DNA of 64,000 bases from Verrucomicrobiota bacterium (lineage in GTDB: Bacteria; Verrucomicrobiota; Lentisphaeria; JABSQK01; JAJFLO01): contig JAJFLP010000038.1 of the NCBI GenBank assembly GCA_021772635.1, positions 1 through 64,000 on the forward strand. The letters run 5' to 3'. Position 1 is the stretch's first letter, and every line of letters begins with the position of its first letter. The translations under genes were made by a program, and so were the position numbers. Under the pieces are notes generated by a model. The model did no database searches, was not told the origin of the DNA, and was given only the letters and a program-made list of their open reading frames with translations. Positions 62,201 to 64,000 of the stretch are shown piece after piece.

Positions 62201-64000
62201 AATTTCGGCGACACAAATCTTTTTGCGGCGAAAGAGATCGGTCAGCAATCCGCCGGCAGTGACGCCACGTTCGATTTCATCGAGGATTTCGAGTCTTTAA
62301 GCGTCGGAGCAGGTGCCTCGGGAGTGGATGATGAAGGCGGTGCAGTCGTAAGATTCTTCGAAAGTCCGGGGGATTCAACCGGCCGCAGAGCGGTATGGGG
62401 AGAGACCATTATGAGTCCTGCGGCCCAAATAGCGCAACCCGTTACCGATGGGAATAAATACCTCGAGCTATCGGTCGATATCCCGAACGCGTCAGGGAAT
62501 GAGTTCATCGGGATCCTCGATCTGCCGGGATCCGGTGCGGGTGCCGGCGGGCCGTATGTTGGGCTTGACGGCGACAGCGTCGTGGGCGCATCAGCTTCGG
62601 TGGATGTGCGAATGAATGTAACCGGATTTCAGGTATTCGTACGTTTCCTTTTTACGGATGCGCAGCAAACTGTCGGGGACCCGCCGGAATCTGAAGAATT
62701 CGTAACGGATTTGCTGCCGATTACAACGGATAACACCTGGCAAACAATCAGATTCCCGGGTATCCAGGCAGGCGACTTGATTTCACTGTCCGGCGGTGCA
62801 CGGGACTTTTCGGGGAATGCTTCCGGTTTCGCGGTCGAATTCCTGGTTGGCACCGGGGCGACCACGCAAACGACGACGATCGATATTGATAACGTTCACC
62901 TTCAAAAGTCGTTCGATCAGAATGCGGTAAATTTCAATTATAACCTGAACCTGTTCTGGCAGACGTACTCCATAGATTTCGTCAGTGATACGACCTACCG
63001 CGGGGCCATCCCCCGCTTTCCGGCGGCTGCAACGAGCTACTCTGCCAGTTTTAACGTAAATAATGATACAGGTTATCCGGCAAATGTGGATATCATCGGG
63101 CCGACTGGATCAGGTCTGGACGATACGACCACGAATAATTTTATCGACACTAACTTCGCGTCGTACGGCGTAAATTCGAAAAGTCTCCCCGATCCGTCAA
63201 CACTTTTAGGCGGCATCCACACCGTCCAGTACCAGGGGGATCAGGGTGTAAAATTCGATCGCCAGATCAATGCCGCGAATCAGACGATCCCGTTGCCGAC
63301 ATTTACCATTAGCGCCGGGAATTTGACACGAATCGACTGGACATATACCGAGCAAACTGACGGCACTGCATTTTCGTCGTCGACCGATTTTATTACCCAG
63401 ATTGATGTAAGCGTGTCGGATAGTTCAGGCACACAGTTATACCAGAATTTCAATATCGCTGCGGGGAGCACCGGCGTCGACATCTCAGGTTCCGTGGCGT
63501 GGTCGGATGTGGCGTTTGTGACGGTTGGTTATCGAGATAAGAATAACGTCAGTTACTCGACGTTCTGGCAGAATCCGACGCCGTCCGTGAACGGATCAGT
63601 GGTGAACAATGCGAGCACCCCCTTCGGCTCGGCGAACGTCCTCATGGGGCAGTATCCGAAGTCGACACCGGATGACCTTAATTCCACACTAATGGGATGG
63701 CGGAATCTCGGAGGCGGGAGCCCCAGCTATAATTTCGACCTTTCGTCTGCCGGCAACTATTACTTCAGTTGGGTTGCTGACGGCGATGGAAACGGTCAGG
63801 CGGATCCGGGTGAGCCCGTGATTTATCATAGTGGTAAGGGAGCGCCGCCGATTGATTTATTGACGGTAAACGGGGCCACCACAATCTCACAACAAACGCT
63901 GAGTGATTCCGATCGTCTCAATGGCTTTACCGGCAACACAAACACAGCAACCTATAACGGAAGTCAAGGGACGGTCGATAGCACTCATCCGATCCTGGTG
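56261..64000 (+). CDS. Giant secreted multidomain protein, at least 2580 residues (runs off the window)
   Basis: One frame stays open from ATG 56261 to the last base (2580 codons, no stop). AGGAG lies six bases before the ATG. A hydrophobic export segment (VLLVAAFGAIGLLSS...THAA) lies at residues 39-58. Then come: a double GWN/GYW module (GWNMFSLPVTP, GEGYWVFMK, VGWNMFA, VSYWINL; about 70-190); calcium-binding thrombospondin-3-like repeats (DTDGDGLQDGAE, DSDNDRLIDGDE, DTDGDGAADGDE; about 200-305); an Ig-like domain; a carboxypeptidase-regulatory (transthyretin-like) domain near 427; five further such domains from about 700 to 1160, each opening C-V/I-S/G-G and containing DGxGxYC; two Ig/PKD-like domains (about 1165-1350); and a C-terminal region with a roughly 200-residue module repeated near 1500 and 2005. 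Likely a cell-surface adhesin. The C-terminus is unseen. Confidence 0.88.
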   Translation, partial: MLKLRALENIRFLSLVNKLSRYGCPSGRPPIGNHRFTRVLLVAAFGAIGLLSSPDTHAAEVLLQLKLDKGWNMFSLPVTPQIDDSLEAFFVNKIGKVWAFRADSYEIADTLTAGEGYWVFMKQDTTIFYRGQPADLSPTLQVGWNMFATYEPLTIPGQAVGTVWTYINNRFAPVQGMLMPGVSYWINLSTLDGGVSIGSTTQDLNSNGIPDYWEAIWELRDDQVDIDSDSLVEKAEFENGTNPLLMDTDGDGLQDGAEVITHGTDPIRRDSDNDRLIDGDEITETTNPLKKDTDGDGAADGDEVSVGKSPILASEAPPGVKIEFAAQPGDATAGTSLPQIQVAIKNQFGNIARTEDDEITVAIGNNPSNGQLSGSLAVAATKGVVNFKDLSINQTGNGYTLVAFTSELGSVTSRAFNITGNTNTFVSGRVLDETGEPVPGAEVNMVGVNINSETTNGDGVFTFELTSIPSNRLVCVGADALGFTSGAQTTTIIPDRTVSVTINVKHVQAMREGTVSDLTDDSDNMVIETPDRSACIIIPDPDGTLGLGTGDSVCLELTYGNPKVDRDIFPGDFDAQNPEDTENTVGLASMAFGEITVMKMDGGTMTEISELNADITMLLAIPKGTINPVTRAPYVAGDIIAIWDFDEEQGQWVRGIDGNGDEINATVRHEPAVTGPLVAEFQIPHLSWWNADQPIDSHHCLVGKVVDTGGNAIANAEVIASGVDYNGEAFALTGPDGSYCMDVMRGSVVTLSARRGGLVTASSLNVNVVDKQSSCDAIESSSNVCTPVNDLVIAVSACISGSIEDESGNPVAGATVEAIGRNVFTTADGNGNYCIEGISRDDTIDLRAFTTINGQFISTTTSVTSSDVSSDCATGTCVTQDFTLTLDLACISGTVTDNGAPLPNVDVWLDSGGWTQTDGSGNYCVAAPKNSTETVNVSYWDPRTGIIHQDATSGITTTGTTGDCATTCTTAGTNFTLNLSTLGCVSGTVTDEDGFAVDGVQVYVPGYTRGVTGANGPAGEYCITAPIGNVQVYFEYFAPNGRRIFESATFTTTGDTCDGGCTDVLDKTITVGQACISGKVVLGNGSAVSGVQVSSSGGFGAVTDGSGNFCIEAINISDNPSVTLTFFKVLSNSQVVNFNRVVTQGDLSGTDDCESGNCFNFGGSNITVNVPPLILQFKLSSTSVSSGGTVQATVSPFDEDGDTLGYNWFASAGTLTPSMKTASWTAPVVTKATDVRISIQVSDGNGGTASGRKTVRVQPLPKVNQAPSITSLTGSPVTLGPNESAAVSVNATDPDGDALTYSWSAPNGGTITGTTANVSWTAPSTPGTYDVTVIVSDGKLTATSTVTFTVSATAITTLKISVVKPDGVTPAGGAKVLLHDNTGAITDEIDTGINAIADFGDIGQTDATYTVLVEDDGEGSFVTDPIGLTTDGNWQTVSLTDIPLTAFNSTGLQGGSFSGIAGNFGIEFLVGPGASGDNLTIDVDDIQVVINESGSPMSLDENFNSGLATGSATDTSDGEPQFTFYEDLGTPDNRRASWSEDFASAAAIKNDGTDTYAELSAAGLPAASAGDETFTGILDLPGFGQGTATGAFVNLSGKNVSGADISVRVRIPGSPDFPVSVRFLIEEQSNSQNEEEWVARTIFDGPVGDLVIPVSDNDSESDAEFSVVVLNVPANTSFVRLHGIRHDSGAPAPTVSGSNMTFTNLRLDDEDIISRSGTAHISAIAFQQNASSGPSDLPVKFGAALDIPLSTLDGATIFVTLDTDVTDLDFTATNAINNLSININRDGGRLTAGSYQTQTPVSSSEVGVGDLALQTNEFYYLDAFDFDNSTRCETGTFTKIGGTLPTNSGGGLTVAMPPFSLDSITPTNPRINNVDVLNQVDWSVSGTTTDLDLTRVSLEGQTTQNKPIGWNLIIPPGTTSIPIPKLPSDVGAIQSVTAQSTNAQVEISVEDFSSVSGYDDYLNQFLARVKSGTNPKGIDFNFGDTNLFAAKEIGQQSAGSDATFDFIEDFESLSVGAGASGVDDEGGAVVRFFESPGDSTGRRAVWGETIMSPAAQIAQPVTDGNKYLELSVDIPNASGNEFIGILDLPGSGAGAGGPYVGLDGDSVVGASASVDVRMNVTGFQVFVRFLFTDAQQTVGDPPESEEFVTDLLPITTDNTWQTIRFPGIQAGDLISLSGGARDFSGNASGFAVEFLVGTGATTQTTTIDIDNVHLQKSFDQNAVNFNYNLNLFWQTYSIDFVSDTTYRGAIPRFPAAATSYSASFNVNNDTGYPANVDIIGPTGSGLDDTTTNNFIDTNFASYGVNSKSLPDPSTLLGGIHTVQYQGDQGVKFDRQINAANQTIPLPTFTISAGNLTRIDWTYTEQTDGTAFSSSTDFITQIDVSVSDSSGTQLYQNFNIAAGSTGVDISGSVAWSDVAFVTVGYRDKNNVSYSTFWQNPTPSVNGSVVNNASTPFGSANVLMGQYPKSTPDDLNSTLMGWRNLGGGSPSYNFDLSSAGNYYFSWVADGDGNGQADPGEPVIYHSGKGAPPIDLLTVNGATTISQQTLSDSDRLNGFTGNTNTATYNGSQGTVDSTHPILV

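Noticed and set aside
43643-64000. PEP-CTERM or LPxTG sorting tails on the large secreted proteins
   Set aside because: The three complete large proteins end in beta-strand or HSAD repeats without a terminal helix and basic tail. The fourth runs off the window.

Overview
The window looks like part of a chromosome from an uncultured diderm (LPS-making) bacterium. The evidence is a Kdo/LPS-transport cluster (kdsA, kdsB, kdsC, lptA, lptB and an LptC-like protein), an LpoB-like lipoprotein, an outer-membrane barrel, an exosortase-associated TIGR04073-type protein, and very large secreted proteins of cadherin, propeller and carboxypeptidase-regulatory types. These features suit one of the little-cultured phyla near the PVC/FCB groups. 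The sequence alone does not let me name the phylum.

Layout. 1-2.2 kb: a decayed accessory patch with an intact addiction-module antitoxin, a broken RelE/ParE-type toxin, the tail of a GIY-YIG/DUF4357 protein and a small membrane protein, between inverted repeats. 2.2-11.1 kb (minus strand): hemL, rdgB, hpf, lptB, lptA, an lptC-like gene, kdsC, kdsA, kdsB and thiO. 11.5-19.8 kb: rlmB, a TIGR04073-type gene, a GT-C/TPR membrane protein, an lpoB-like gene, proA and tlyA. 20-43.4 kb (plus strand): rpsA, tRNA-Thr, tuf, rpmG, tRNA-Trp, secE, nusG, rplK, rplA, rplJ, rplL, rpoB, rpoC, rpsL, rpsG, fusA, rpsJ, rplC, rplD, rplW, rplB and rpsS. The S10 operon stops after rpsS, where rplV would be expected, at a hairpin made of AACACGTAACACG-type repeats. 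43.6-64 kb: surface-protein genes. These are a 1257-aa propeller protein, a likely three-gene minus-strand operon (624-aa protein with two HSAD repeats, 1513-aa cadherin/Ig-like protein, 310-aa barrel), and, divergently, a giant open frame of at least 2580 codons running off the right edge.

Intergenic spaces carry at least five families of short palindromic, MITE-like or REP-like repeats (called A, B, C, D and E here) plus a single 289-bp palindrome. Copies sit against stop codons and even inside ribosomal-protein operons. Several A and D copies supply or abut the stop codon of the preceding gene.

Unusual points in core genes are a 175-residue acidic then Lys/Ala-rich N-terminal extension on ribosomal protein L4, an acidic tail on S1, Asn at the RpoB position equivalent to E. 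coli His526, and Pro at S12 position 88. The strongest candidates for an undescribed system are the secreted HSAD-repeat/adhesin/barrel operon with its giant divergent partner, and the repeat families themselves.
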